From assembly GCF_003432075.1 (NCBI RefSeq), contig NZ_QWBU01000001.1, forward strand, positions 372,001-436,000: DNA of 64,000 nt. The letters run 5' to 3'. Every line of letters starts with the position of its first letter. Positions within the stretch are counted from its first letter, which is position 1. Positions 1 through 8,144 of the stretch are shown in pieces. Made by a program: the position numbers and the translations under genes. The DNA is from Shinella sp. WSJ-2 (GTDB taxonomy: Bacteria > Pseudomonadota > Alphaproteobacteria > Rhizobiales > Rhizobiaceae). Under the pieces are notes generated by a model. That model worked only from the letters and a program-made list of their open reading frames with translations. It ran no database searches and was not told the DNA's origin.

Positions 1-2
1 TT

Positions 3-125
3 GCCGCCCCAAGCACCCGAGATTGCGAAAACATGAAGGAAGTCGGCGGCGGCATGGACGGCGAGCGCTATCGCTGCGACGTTTGCGGCAAGGGCTACTT
101 CCTCGACTACGAGGAGATGAAATGA
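3..125 (+). CDS. Small cysteine-containing phage protein, 5' end cut off
   Basis: The reading frame is open from the window edge and stops at TGA 123-125. Only the last 40 residues are present. They contain the pair CDVC followed by GKGYF and an acidic tail, which looks like half of a small zinc knuckle or rubredoxin-like finger. The stop overlaps the next start as ATGA, so translation is probably coupled to the downstream gene. I do not recognise the family. Its position in a run of short overlapping genes next to an integrase suggests a prophage accessory protein. The true start lies outside the window. Confidence 0.5.
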   Translation, partial: AAPSTRDCENMKEVGGGMDGERYRCDVCGKGYFLDYEEMK

Positions 126-871
126 TGGCCGACCTAGCGGATATCCTACGGGAAACCACGGAAGCCATGGCCTGCTTTGCCAGCGTCGATATGGATCTTT
201 GGGGCCGCCATTCAAACGCATGCCTCCAAGCTGCCGCCGCTCTTGCTGTACAGACGCAGCAGGGGGTGGAGGTGAAGCGGTATCGCCACAAGAAGCGTGG
301 GACCGAATACGTGCTGATCGGCATAGGTAAAATGCAGGCGGAAGACTGGAGCGTGCAAACCCTCGGCCAAGATGATGATGGCCGGAACACATGGGTTCAC
401 GAGAGCGTCGATATGCGCGATGTCGCAATTTACCGCAGCATTGATGACGGATCGCTATGGGTTCGCCCGCGCGAAGAATTCGAAGATGGGCGATTTGAGC
501 CTATTCCCTCCGCCCTTGTCGATGTCCCGGCGGTAGAGAGCGAGCCGGTTGGATACGTCAATGCCGACTTTCGGAAAGAGCTTTCCTGCTACGACGCAGC
601 AGAGTTGGTCCCGAATGACCGATCGACCGAAAACTTCAAATACATCCCTCTCTACGCCCACTCTCCCCGTTCCCTCTCCAACGATTTGGCTGAGAAAGGC
701 GCGGCCCTAGCAAAGGTGTTCCTTGCCAACTACAGCGGCATGGAGGACGGCGACGGCAACGAGGCCCCCGAATTGGCACTTGCCCGCGACATTCTCGCCC
801 TCTCCACCCGTAAGGGCTCCGCAGGGGATGGAGCCGCCACAGGTACGAGCGGAGGCCAGGACAATGGCTGA
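122..871 (+). CDS. Hypothetical prophage protein
   Basis: A 249-residue protein of unknown function. The frame stays open back to base 23, but the start at 122 is preferred because its ATG overlaps the upstream TGA (ATGA), the usual spacing in this cluster. A second ATG follows at 125. No signal peptide or membrane segment is visible. The middle (about residues 50-125) is rich in charged and aromatic residues, and the C-terminus is a low-complexity Gly/Ala/Ser tail. The stop overlaps the next start by 8 bases. Context points to an accessory gene of an integrated element; I recognise no catalytic motif. Confidence 0.6.
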   Translation: MMADLADILRETTEAMACFASVDMDLWGRHSNACLQAAAALAVQTQQGVEVKRYRHKKRGTEYVLIGIGKMQAEDWSVQTLGQDDDGRNTWVHESVDMRDVAIYRSIDDGSLWVRPREEFEDGRFEPIPSALVDVPAVESEPVGYVNADFRKELSCYDAAELVPNDRSTENFKYIPLYAHSPRSLSNDLAEKGAALAKVFLANYSGMEDGDGNEAPELALARDILALSTRKGSAGDGAATGTSGGQDNG

Positions 872-1580
872 TCGCCCGATCCTTTTCAGCAGGCCAATGG
901 TCCTCGCGCTGCTCGACGGCCGGAAGACCCAGACACGGCGCATCATCAAGCCTCGCAGCAAGAACCGCCCGAGCCTCTTCGACGGCAGCTGGTCCGATAG
1001 TTACGTTCTCGACCCCGGCAATGAAAGCTGGAGGCAGGACGATATCCTGATCAAGGTCGGCGACCGGCTCTGGGTTCGGGAAACTTTGACTTGCTGCACC
1101 GACTGGGGGCTTTTCTACGATGCTCATGGCGGCATCGGTCCGAGCGAAGAACATTTCCTGCGAGATGATCGAGCTGAGCCCATTGTCGACCGGTATTCGA
1201 GGGATGACGAAACGCTTTGGAACGTCCCCTCGATATTCATGCCCCGCTGGGCCTCCCGCCTGACGCTGACCGTCACAGACGTGCGCGTCGAGCGGCTGTG
1301 CTCGATCACCGATGAGGACGCGATCGCTGAAGGCATCCTTCCCGATCCAGATCGACCAGGATGGTGGATGGCCAGCACAGATGAAGCGGACCGCTGCCCG
1401 ACGCCGCGCGATGCCTATCTCGACCTATGGAATTCAATCAACGGCGACGGTGCATCACGGCTCGACCCGTGGGTTGTTGCCGACACGTTCACCGTCGAGC
1501 GCCGGAACATTGACGCGCCCGCCAACACCGCAACTGGCTCCTCCCCCTCCTCCACCGATGGAGGTAAGAATGGCGGGTGA
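864..1580 (+). CDS. ASCH/PUA-like prophage protein
   Basis: A 238-residue protein starting at the ATG that overlaps the preceding stop. The N-terminus reads FSRPMVLALLDGRKTQTRR followed by IIKP. This G-K-T-x-T-R-R signature is typical of phage proteins of the ASCH (PUA-like) fold, which are thought to bind RNA or modified nucleosides. A later stretch has VGDRLWVRE and a FMPRWASR element also common in this family. The last 25 residues are Pro/Thr/Ser rich and overlap the next gene. An upstream in-frame ATG at 723 would add 47 low-quality residues antiparallel to nothing conserved, so 864 was chosen. The exact substrate is unknown. Confidence 0.72.
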   Translation: MADRPILFSRPMVLALLDGRKTQTRRIIKPRSKNRPSLFDGSWSDSYVLDPGNESWRQDDILIKVGDRLWVRETLTCCTDWGLFYDAHGGIGPSEEHFLRDDRAEPIVDRYSRDDETLWNVPSIFMPRWASRLTLTVTDVRVERLCSITDEDAIAEGILPDPDRPGWWMASTDEADRCPTPRDAYLDLWNSINGDGASRLDPWVVADTFTVERRNIDAPANTATGSSPSSTDGGKNGG

Positions 1581-1923
1581 ACTGGTAGAGCGAAACACAC
1601 TGATCGCAATTCTCTGCCGGCTGACGACAAAGCCCGGCCGTGATCATAGGTCGGGACAGGAGTTCGTCGTTGCCGGCTCCTCGCAAGAGACAGTCGATGC
1701 ATTGCGTCAAGCAGCCGTGATTCTGCGACGCGACAATTCCCGCATCGAAGCGCTCGAACGCGCGAACGCCACCCTACGCGCAGAGAGGGGTGAGGCGAGG
1801 AAGGCGCTGGAGCATGCGCGCGAGTTTGTCCAGGCTTACGACACCCCGGCAATGAACCCTGACCAGGACCGTTGCCTCGCGCAAATTGATGCTGCCATCC
1901 GCAATATGGGAGGGGAAGGATGA
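1570..1923 (+). CDS. Hypothetical coiled-coil prophage protein
   Basis: A 117-residue protein. The start at 1570 was chosen because a strong Shine-Dalgarno (GGAGGT, 1560-1565) lies five bases upstream; the frame is open further 5' but only through proline runs. Residues about 45-95 are highly charged (RRDNSRIEALERANATLR and following) and should form a coiled coil. The gene overlaps the preceding one by 11 bases and the next by 4 (ATGA). It is probably a small structural or accessory phage protein; no specific function can be read. Confidence 0.6.
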   Translation: MAGELVERNTLIAILCRLTTKPGRDHRSGQEFVVAGSSQETVDALRQAAVILRRDNSRIEALERANATLRAERGEARKALEHAREFVQAYDTPAMNPDQDRCLAQIDAAIRNMGGEG

Positions 1924-2189
1924 AGCTCAACGACCTGAGCCCGAACGCCCTAAAAGCGGCGATGGAAAGTGGAACCGCGTCTTGGGGCGAATGGGGAAAC
2001 GCCCACAAGCACGCTAGATACATCGAGCCTGTCAAGTCGCGGCGTCGGTGCCACTGCGGTTGCAAGGGCCGCGAAACCCACAACGGAATGTGCAACGGCG
2101 TCGCCCTCACAAGCGGATGCGAACTCTATGCTCGCCGATGGGTGCGTGCCGGCCGCGACGCTCTGGAGAAGGAGCGCGGCGATGAATAG
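1920..2189 (+). CDS. Small zinc-ribbon-like prophage protein
   Basis: An 89-residue protein whose ATG overlaps the previous stop (ATGA, 1920-1923). It has a cluster of cysteines, CHCGC at about residues 44-48, then a Cys and a further Cys within 20 residues, alternating with His, which suggests a metal-binding knuckle. The flanks are basic and could bind nucleic acid. I know of no named family. It lies in the translationally coupled chain leading toward the integrase. Confidence 0.55.
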   Translation: MKLNDLSPNALKAAMESGTASWGEWGNAHKHARYIEPVKSRRRCHCGCKGRETHNGMCNGVALTSGCELYARRWVRAGRDALEKERGDE

Positions 2190-2219
2190 GGCCTGTGGAA
2201 ACAATGTGGATGACTGCCG

Positions 2220-2426
2220 ATGAGCAGAGCCCGCACTTACACAAAGACCGAAATGGCCGATGCTGCGGCAGCTGCTGCGATGCACGGCATTCCGGTGATC
2301 ATGCATCCGACCGGCGAGATTGAGTTCGCCCCAAAAGGCTTCGCAACACAAAAACAGGAAGACGACAGCCCGGAAGCGGAGCTTGAGAGGTGGGTAAATG
2401 CAAGGGAAGCTCGTCGGCGTGCATAA
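2220..2426 (+). CDS. Small hypothetical protein upstream of integrase
   Basis: A 68-residue protein, MSRARTYTKTEMADAAAAAA at its N-terminus, then a short beta-hairpin-like segment (IPVIMHPTGEIEFAP) and a charged tail. Small proteins of this layout often sit directly upstream of rhizobial integrase genes. Its last 29 bases overlap the start of the integrase reading frame. A role as a directionality factor is possible from position alone; no helix-turn-helix is evident, so this is not claimed. Confidence 0.5.
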   Translation: MSRARTYTKTEMADAAAAAAMHGIPVIMHPTGEIEFAPKGFATQKQEDDSPEAELERWVNAREARRRA

Positions 2427-3435
2427 GGTGACGATCAGGAAAAAGGGCGAAGAGCCCGTCGTCTACTATTACGCATGGCGGGGCAAGGGCGCCCCTCGCA
2501 TTCAAGCGAAGCCTGGGACGAAAGCATTCACCTAAGAGTTTATCCGGCTGACCAAGGATCGGCAGAAAGATGCTGAGGCCGGGACCATAGGATCTCTGGT
2601 CGATGAGTTCCGCAAATCTCCTCACTTTACGAAGCTGTCGCCGTCCACACGACGCGATTACGAACGTCAGCTTGGCGCCATTCGAGAAGAGTTTGAGACG
2701 TTCTCAATTCGCACGATTGAGGCTCGCGGGAGCCGGAAAATATTCCTCAACTGGCGCGACACGATGAAGGATTCGCCGCGGTCAGCTGACATGCATATAG
2801 CCCTGCTCTCTCGCATCTTCGCATGGGCCAAGGGGAATGAAGTGATCCTACGAAACCCTCTCGAGCGCGTCGAACGGCTTCACGAGGGCACCCGGAAGGA
2901 TATCATCTGGTCGGATGATCAGATTGAGACGCTCTTGACCAAGGGAGCGCCACACATCTCCAATGTGGCCAAGGTTGCGCTTTGGACGATGCAGCGCCAG
3001 GCAGACATTCTCACTATGCCGACGCTGGCATTCGATGGCACTCGGGTGTCGATCAAACAGGGGAAGACTGGAGCCAAGGTTCGCGTGATGGCTGCACCCG
3101 ATATCCTAGCGATCCTGTGTGCGGCAAAGGAAGAGAATCGGACCCGCGTCCTCGTCAACTCGTTCGGCCAGAACTGGACCTCAAGCGGCTTCCGAGCTTC
3201 ATGGCGGAAGGAGATGGCCCGGCTTGGCATCAAAGGCGTCACCTTCCACGACCTGCGCGGAACGGCAATCACCTTCGCGTATGCGCACCTCGACCGATCG
3301 CATGAGGAGAAGATCAAGCTGATTTCGGAGATATCGGGCCACTCTGCTGACGATGCCGAATCGATCATCCGCAAGCACTATCTGGCTGGCCAAGAAGTCG
3401 TCGAAGCCATCGGCCGGGGAACAAAACGCAAATGA
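2398..3435 (+). pseudogene. Tyrosine-recombinase integrase interrupted by an in-frame stop
   Basis: The frame beginning ATG 2398 encodes an N-terminal segment typical of phage integrases (VTIRKKGEEPVVYYYAW), hits TAA at 2533-2535 (codon 46), then continues in the same frame for 300 codons with no other stop. The C-terminal catalytic domain is complete: Arg in TMQRQADI, Lys in the beta-hairpin KQGKTGAKV, HDLRGT, GHS, and the nucleophile Tyr in RKHYLAG. The best downstream start is ATG 2764, which would give a 223-residue protein lacking the arm-binding domain and much of the core-binding domain. The gene points toward the 3' end of tRNA-Lys, the normal arrangement of an element integrated in a tRNA. 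Probably inactive unless the stop is read through or is a sequencing error. Confidence 0.85.
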
Positions 3436-3468
3436 AACTGTAAAAACTGCGTTTTGTTGTAAAATGCG
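3421..3468 (+). repeat. Inverted and direct repeats between integrase and tRNA
   Basis: ACAAAACGCA (3421-3430) is perfectly inverted as TGCGTTTTGT (3448-3457), spanning the integrase stop. In addition TGTAAAAACTGCG (3439-3451) and TGTAAAATGCG (3458-3468) are near-direct repeats. Such short repeats next to an attachment site are typical of integrase or excisionase arm sites, or they may form a weak terminator. The function is inferred from position. Confidence 0.5.
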
Positions 3469-3498
3469 GGTTGGTAGAAAACCGCTAAGTGTTTGTTT

Positions 3499-3574
<76 letters not shown>

Positions 3575-3602
3575 ACTTGACCGCTCCAGCGGTCTGACGG
3601 GG

Positions 3603-3631
3603 CGTATAAAGGCCTTCGGGGACCTTGTCTA
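3603..3631 (-). promoter_or_regulatory. Predicted sigma-70-type promoter of tRNA-Lys
   Basis: On the minus strand TAGACA (3626-3631) and TATACG (3603-3608) are separated by exactly 17 bases and would start transcription about 20 bases before the tRNA. A perfect GACCGCT/AGCGGTC dyad (3579-3594) lies in the short leader. Confidence 0.55.
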
Positions 3632-3692
3632 TACCGACGCCGGAAAAAAAATGCGTCTGCGCAAAAAATTCTTCCGCAACGCAAAATAAACG

Positions 3693-4610
3693 TCACAAAT
3701 CAAGCAGTCCCGATGCGATGCGGATCGCCTCCCCGCCGATGCGCGCACCGGCGATCGCACCGCCAGACACGTCGAGATGCAGGTGGATATGGGAAGGGCG
3801 GCCCATCTCGACGCCCTGCTCGATCAGGAACGGGTGGTGGCCATCCACGAGCTTGTCGAAGAAATGGATGGCGCCGGACATCGCGGCGACGGCGGCGCCC
3901 GTCGCCGGGTCCTCGGCAATGCCCATGTCGGGCGCGAACATGCGGGTGTGGAACTTGGCGAGATGGTTCACGCCGCCGCGGCAGTAGAGATAGGCCGAGG
4001 CGAGCCGGCCCTCGGCGAAGGGCGCGCAACGTTCCCAGAGCGCCGGATCGAAGTCCACCGCCGCGGCGGCGGCGAGATCGTGCACGGGGATCATCACGAA
4101 GGCGACACCGGCACTCCACAGCGACGGCACATGGTTCTCGAAACCAATCTGGCCGGGTTTCAGGCTGAAAGCGTCAGCGAGCGCCTGACGCTCGAAACCG
4201 GCATCCAGGCGCACGGATTTGCGCGGCACGTCGAATTCGGCAAAGGCGGCTTTCGCGCCGCCAACCTTCACGGCACAACGCACCGGTCCGACATTCTCCT
4301 CTAACACACTGACCAGATCGCGCACACCACCGCCATTGCCCTCGCCTGCCTCGGCAATGGCGATCGCCGCACCGACGGTCGGATGCCCGGCGAAGGGCAA
4401 TTCTCGACCGGGCGTGAAGATGCGCAGGCGCGCGGCATGGGCCGGGTTTTCCGGCGTCTTCACGAAGACCGTTTCGGAAAGGTTGAACTCGCCGGCGATG
4501 CGCTGCATCGCCTCGTCCTCGAGACCATCGGCATCGAAGACGACGGCCAGGGGATTGCCGGCAAGCCGCGTGTCGGTGAAGACGTCATAAATGGCGTAAC
4601 GACGGGACAA
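3693..4610 (-). CDS. PhzF-family isomerase/epimerase
   Basis: A 305-residue protein of the PhzF/diaminopimelate-epimerase fold. The diagnostic elements are DVFTD near the N-terminus, AGNPLAVV, the catalytic Glu in LSETVF (residue 46), GHPTVG (75-80) and, in the second half, AEDPATGAA. Family members isomerise small carboxylic acids; the substrate cannot be inferred and no phenazine genes are nearby. The start is TTG with GGAG six bases upstream; no in-frame ATG fits better. It is transcribed away from the tRNA and ends about 115 bases from it, next to an unrelated EEP-family gene in the same orientation. Confidence 0.88.
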   Translation of the reverse strand: MSRRYAIYDVFTDTRLAGNPLAVVFDADGLEDEAMQRIAGEFNLSETVFVKTPENPAHAARLRIFTPGRELPFAGHPTVGAAIAIAEAGEGNGGGVRDLVSVLEENVGPVRCAVKVGGAKAAFAEFDVPRKSVRLDAGFERQALADAFSLKPGQIGFENHVPSLWSAGVAFVMIPVHDLAAAAAVDFDPALWERCAPFAEGRLASAYLYCRGGVNHLAKFHTRMFAPDMGIAEDPATGAAVAAMSGAIHFFDKLVDGHHPFLIEQGVEMGRPSHIHLHLDVSGGAIAGARIGGEAIRIASGLLDL

Positions 4611-4691
4611 GGCATTCTCCGCATTCAGTTTTTACCGCAGCACTTGCCGAAGGTGCCCGAGCGATCCGCCCGGAGCAAGCAGAAATGCGCG

Positions 4692-5798
4692 TTAAAGATC
4701 CAGCTCCATGACGATGGGACAATGGTCCGACGCCTTCGGCCGATCCCAGCCGACGCGCGGATAGCGCTCCACCTCCTGCCCCGGCGGAAAGATGGTGCGG
4801 AAGGGCTGGCCGGCTCGGATGATCTCCGGCACGCGTTTGGCATTGCGCTCGGCAAGCGACGGCGACAGCCAGATATAATCGAGCTGGCAGAGGTGACGCT
4901 CCTCCGGCCCGCGGCTGTGATAGAGCGTCCAGCGGTCGTCCACCGGCCGGCGCAGCATGGGGTTCACGGCAAAACCGTCTTGGCTGAAGACATCCAGCGC
5001 ACTGGCCGCCTCCCGCTGCGGTACGAATCGGTAACCGCTGCGCCTGTCGCCCTCGATCGCGAGTTTCTCCTGATAGTCGTTCATGTCACCGCAGATGGCG
5101 AAGGCCTTGCCGGCGGTCTGCCCTTTGCCGAACCGATCCTCGATGATCCGCCGCACCGCAAGCGCCTCGGCGCGGCGCACGGGCATGGTCGATTGCCGGC
5201 CATCCAGGCCTTCCCGGCCCGGCCCCATCGACTTGAAATGCACGACATAGAGCGTCAGCGGCCGCCCGCCGATGCGCAGGTCCATTTCCAGGCAGTCGCG
5301 CTTGAAGATACGGTCTTCCGGCTTGGCGCCTTGTCCAAGATCGGCCGCATAAAGATCGAAATCGCGATAGGTGACGCCTGCATGACTGCGGATATCGATG
5401 CATTCGATCTTCTGGCCGTCGCGCGTCTCCTCGCGCATCAGCACGGACACGTCGATGCCGCGGCTGTCATTGCCTTCGATCAGGTATTTCTGACGGTAGC
5501 CATTACCGACCATGCGGAAGAGATAACCGTATTCGAAGGCCTGCAGGGCGGCCATGTTGTCGGTCTCCTGCAGGCAGAGAATGTCCGCATCGGCATCCGC
5601 GATGGCGAGCGCCGAATGCTGGCGGGTATCGTCGGTATGCGCGACGGTGCGCGCCTCCTCCAGCCGCTGATACTCCGCCTCGTTGCGGATATCGAAGAGC
5701 CGCAGCACGCGATCCTGCCGGACCTGGTTGCGGAACCCCGTGAAATCGAAGCGGGTCATGAGATTTTCGATATTGAAGGTGGCAAGGCGCAGTGACAT
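4692..5798 (-). CDS. Endonuclease/exonuclease/phosphatase (EEP) family protein
   Basis: A 368-residue cytosolic protein with the EEP (DNase I-like) fold. The motifs appear in order: TFNIEN at the N-terminus, LQETDN (catalytic Glu, about residue 78), a central VVHFKSMG block, GDMNDY (about 232) and SDHCP at the C-terminal end (catalytic Asp-His). This set coordinates one divalent metal and cleaves phosphodiester bonds. Whether the substrate is DNA, lipid headgroups or something else cannot be told. There is no signal peptide. It sits 81 bases upstream of the PhzF-like gene on the same strand and is divergent from the exported orphan at 5965. Confidence 0.85.
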   Translation of the reverse strand: MSLRLATFNIENLMTRFDFTGFRNQVRQDRVLRLFDIRNEAEYQRLEEARTVAHTDDTRQHSALAIADADADILCLQETDNMAALQAFEYGYLFRMVGNGYRQKYLIEGNDSRGIDVSVLMREETRDGQKIECIDIRSHAGVTYRDFDLYAADLGQGAKPEDRIFKRDCLEMDLRIGGRPLTLYVVHFKSMGPGREGLDGRQSTMPVRRAEALAVRRIIEDRFGKGQTAGKAFAICGDMNDYQEKLAIEGDRRSGYRFVPQREAASALDVFSQDGFAVNPMLRRPVDDRWTLYHSRGPEERHLCQLDYIWLSPSLAERNAKRVPEIIRAGQPFRTIFPPGQEVERYPRVGWDRPKASDHCPIVMELDL

Positions 5799-5964
5799 GA
5801 GGCACTTTCGAAAGGCAGGCGGGATGACGGCCGGAGTGTAACCGGCTGACCGGCAATGGAAAGCCTCTTTCGTCCGGCAATCCTCGCCCTGGAATAAACC
5901 GGCTTGCCACCCCGTCCCTCCCTACGGATGATGGGCGTTCCGGCGACGGGCGGAGGAATCGCGC

Positions 5965-7581
5965 ATGAGGATCGTATCCGGCACTTGGCGAATGGTCCTG
6001 ATGGTCTGGCTGGCGCTGTTCGTCTTAACCGGCCTGCCCGCCCACGCGGCGGAAAGCTACATCACCGCGCCGGGGGAAGCCGCCCGTGCAGCCGGGCTCG
6101 TCACCGAATCCCTCGGCAAGGCGCCGCAGGTGCACACGCTGCGCATCACCGACAAGGATGTGACGATGCTCGTGCACGGCGCGGGCAGCAACGACATGGA
6201 GGAATGGCGGGTGCGGCAGGGCACGCGGCTGCTCTTCTTCAGCGCCGAGGTGATGAGCGGCCCCGCCGCGCGCCAAGCGCCCTCCATGGTCGACAATCTG
6301 GCAGGCGGCCTCTTCACGCTCGACAAGGTGGCGCTGGACAAGGTGGATGCGGTCGCCAGAAGCGCCATCGCCTATGCCAAGCTCGAAGGCGAAGCGAGCG
6401 TGCAGTCCATCGAGATCACCAAACGGGTTTTTCTGCTTCCCGCCCCGTCCTATGGCGATATCCGCTGGTCGGTCTATGTCACCTCGCCGCGGGAAAGCGC
6501 GACCATCTATGCGGATGCCGGCGGCACCATCATCGGCGGCGATCTCTCCAACACGGCGCGCGCCCGCAACATGAACTTCATCGATGACGACGACTGGCCG
6601 AAGGAAGCGGCCCTCGAAAGCCTGACCGGCGTCATCGGCGGCAAGCCCGTCATCCGCGATCTCACCATCTATCCGAAATCCGTGCAGCTGAAGGCCGATC
6701 ACCCCACGACAAAGGGCGCTACGGTCGGCTATTCCTGGGACATTTCGGGCGTCACGCGCTCGCCCATCGCCTCGCCGATGTTCCCAGGCACCGAGCAGGA
6801 GCCGGCGTTGTCGCTCGGCGAGATCGACCTTTCCAAGCTGAGCAAGGTGCGAGATGCCGCAAAGAAGGCTTGGGGCAACGACAAATCGACGCTGAACTAC
6901 ATGATGCTGCGGCTGTTTTCCGACGGCCCCGGCAAGCCGGAGCAGCGCTGGACCGTGCATTTCACCGACTGGACGCAATCAGGCGAGCTGGCGCTCTTCA
7001 CCAACAGCGGAACGGTGGATCTCACGGCCGACGGCATCGTGCGGGCGACCGACCTGCCCGACGCGCGCCAACCCAACCGTAACTGGCTCGACGCCACGAC
7101 GACGCGCGACGTGTTTGCCGTGGTGAGCGAACAATTCGGCAGGAACGCCCGGTTCGCCGAACTCAGCGTGTCCAACGATTCCATGCGCATCCTGGCCGAA
7201 GTGCCGGACACGCCCGGCAAGATGCGGGAATACAATGCCAACGACCGCGGGATCACCGCTTCCAGCATGATGATGCCCTGGGATGCGGAATTCCGTCCCG
7301 AGCGGCTGTTCCGCATGGACGACCTTGCCTTCTTTTCCGCAGAAAAACTCAACGAACTGACCGCCCGCACCTTCACCCGGCTGAAGGTCGGCTCGGACAT
7401 GTCGCTCAGCCGCTACACCTTTTCGATCGGCCAGCTGATGTCGCCGGACGGCAGCTTCATGGTGCCCTCGCCCGATGGCAAGGTGACGCTGGAAATCCGC
7501 CTCGAAGGCCAGGACGGCTGGAAAGGCGGGCGCGTCACCTATTCCTCGACCGGCGAGGAAATCGACGTGGTAATGCCGTAG
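5965..7581 (+). CDS. Exported protein of unknown function
   Basis: A 538-residue protein with a clear Sec signal peptide: basic start, hydrophobic core VLMVWLALFVLTG and an AHA cleavage site at about residue 28. A good Shine-Dalgarno GGAGGA lies at 5952-5957. The mature part has no transmembrane helix and is rich in beta-type segments. It contains repeated blocks of the kind YxxxDRGITAS and GSFMVPSPDGKVTLEI, so it is probably periplasmic. I do not recognise a named family. Its neighbours (EEP protein, Lrp regulator) give no functional lead. Confidence 0.75.
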   Translation: MRIVSGTWRMVLMVWLALFVLTGLPAHAAESYITAPGEAARAAGLVTESLGKAPQVHTLRITDKDVTMLVHGAGSNDMEEWRVRQGTRLLFFSAEVMSGPAARQAPSMVDNLAGGLFTLDKVALDKVDAVARSAIAYAKLEGEASVQSIEITKRVFLLPAPSYGDIRWSVYVTSPRESATIYADAGGTIIGGDLSNTARARNMNFIDDDDWPKEAALESLTGVIGGKPVIRDLTIYPKSVQLKADHPTTKGATVGYSWDISGVTRSPIASPMFPGTEQEPALSLGEIDLSKLSKVRDAAKKAWGNDKSTLNYMMLRLFSDGPGKPEQRWTVHFTDWTQSGELALFTNSGTVDLTADGIVRATDLPDARQPNRNWLDATTTRDVFAVVSEQFGRNARFAELSVSNDSMRILAEVPDTPGKMREYNANDRGITASSMMMPWDAEFRPERLFRMDDLAFFSAEKLNELTARTFTRLKVGSDMSLSRYTFSIGQLMSPDGSFMVPSPDGKVTLEIRLEGQDGWKGGRVTYSSTGEEIDVVMP

Positions 7582-7587
7582 CGCCTG

Positions 7588-8004
7588 TCAAAGCGTCGTC
7601 AGCAGCAGGCTGGTTTCGGACTTCGACACGCCGTCCATGGCGCGGATGCCGCGCAGCACACGCTCGAACTCCACGAGGTTTTCAGCATGCAACTCGGCGA
7701 CGAGGTCCCAGGCACCGTTCGTCGTGTGCAGGGCGCGCACCTCCGGGATGCCGCGTAGCGCCTTCACGGCGGCGAGCGTCTTCTGGCCGGTGATCTCGAT
7801 CATGGTGATCGCGCGCACCGCATGGGGATCGTCCGTCTCCGTCACCTGTACGGTGAAGCCTGAAATGACACCGTCGCGTGTCAGCCTGTCGATACGGTTC
7901 TGCACCGTGCCGCGCGAGACCCTGAGTTCGGCGGCGAGCGCGGAAAGCGAGGCGCGGCCATCCTTGCGCAGGAGGGCGAGAAGCTTGCGATCGGTCGTGT
8001 CCAT
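7588..8004 (-). CDS. Lrp/AsnC-family transcriptional regulator
   Basis: A 138-residue regulator with an N-terminal helix-turn-helix (DRKLLALLRKDGRASLSALA, then VSRGTVQNRIDRL) and a C-terminal RAM ligand-binding domain (GVISGFTV through the end). Lrp-family proteins form octamers that sense amino acids. It is divergent from the RocB-like peptidase gene, with 140 bases between the two starts, so local control of that gene is the simplest reading. It converges on the 5965 gene with only 6 bases between stop codons. Confidence 0.9.
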   Translation of the reverse strand: MDTTDRKLLALLRKDGRASLSALAAELRVSRGTVQNRIDRLTRDGVISGFTVQVTETDDPHAVRAITMIEITGQKTLAAVKALRGIPEVRALHTTNGAWDLVAELHAENLVEFERVLRGIRAMDGVSKSETSLLLTTL

Positions 8005-8144
8005 GATACCCGTTGCCAGAATGCCAGATTTGAGTGACGAAACGACAATATAGGGTGCGATTTTTCCAAAAGATTGCCGTTTCGCTTGCCGTCATCCTTG
8101 GATAGCGTTCGTCTTAATGCAACCGCTTTCGACAGGCGCCCCTC

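Noticed and set aside
2182-2223. 13-codon frame between two prophage genes
   Set aside because: Too short and without composition or conservation evidence; recorded only because its ATG overlaps the previous stop.
4383-5795. Long plus-strand frame opposite the PhzF and EEP genes
   Set aside because: It is the antisense of two well-supported genes; composition is His/Arg/Gly-rich and no motif is present. Typical of GC-rich DNA.
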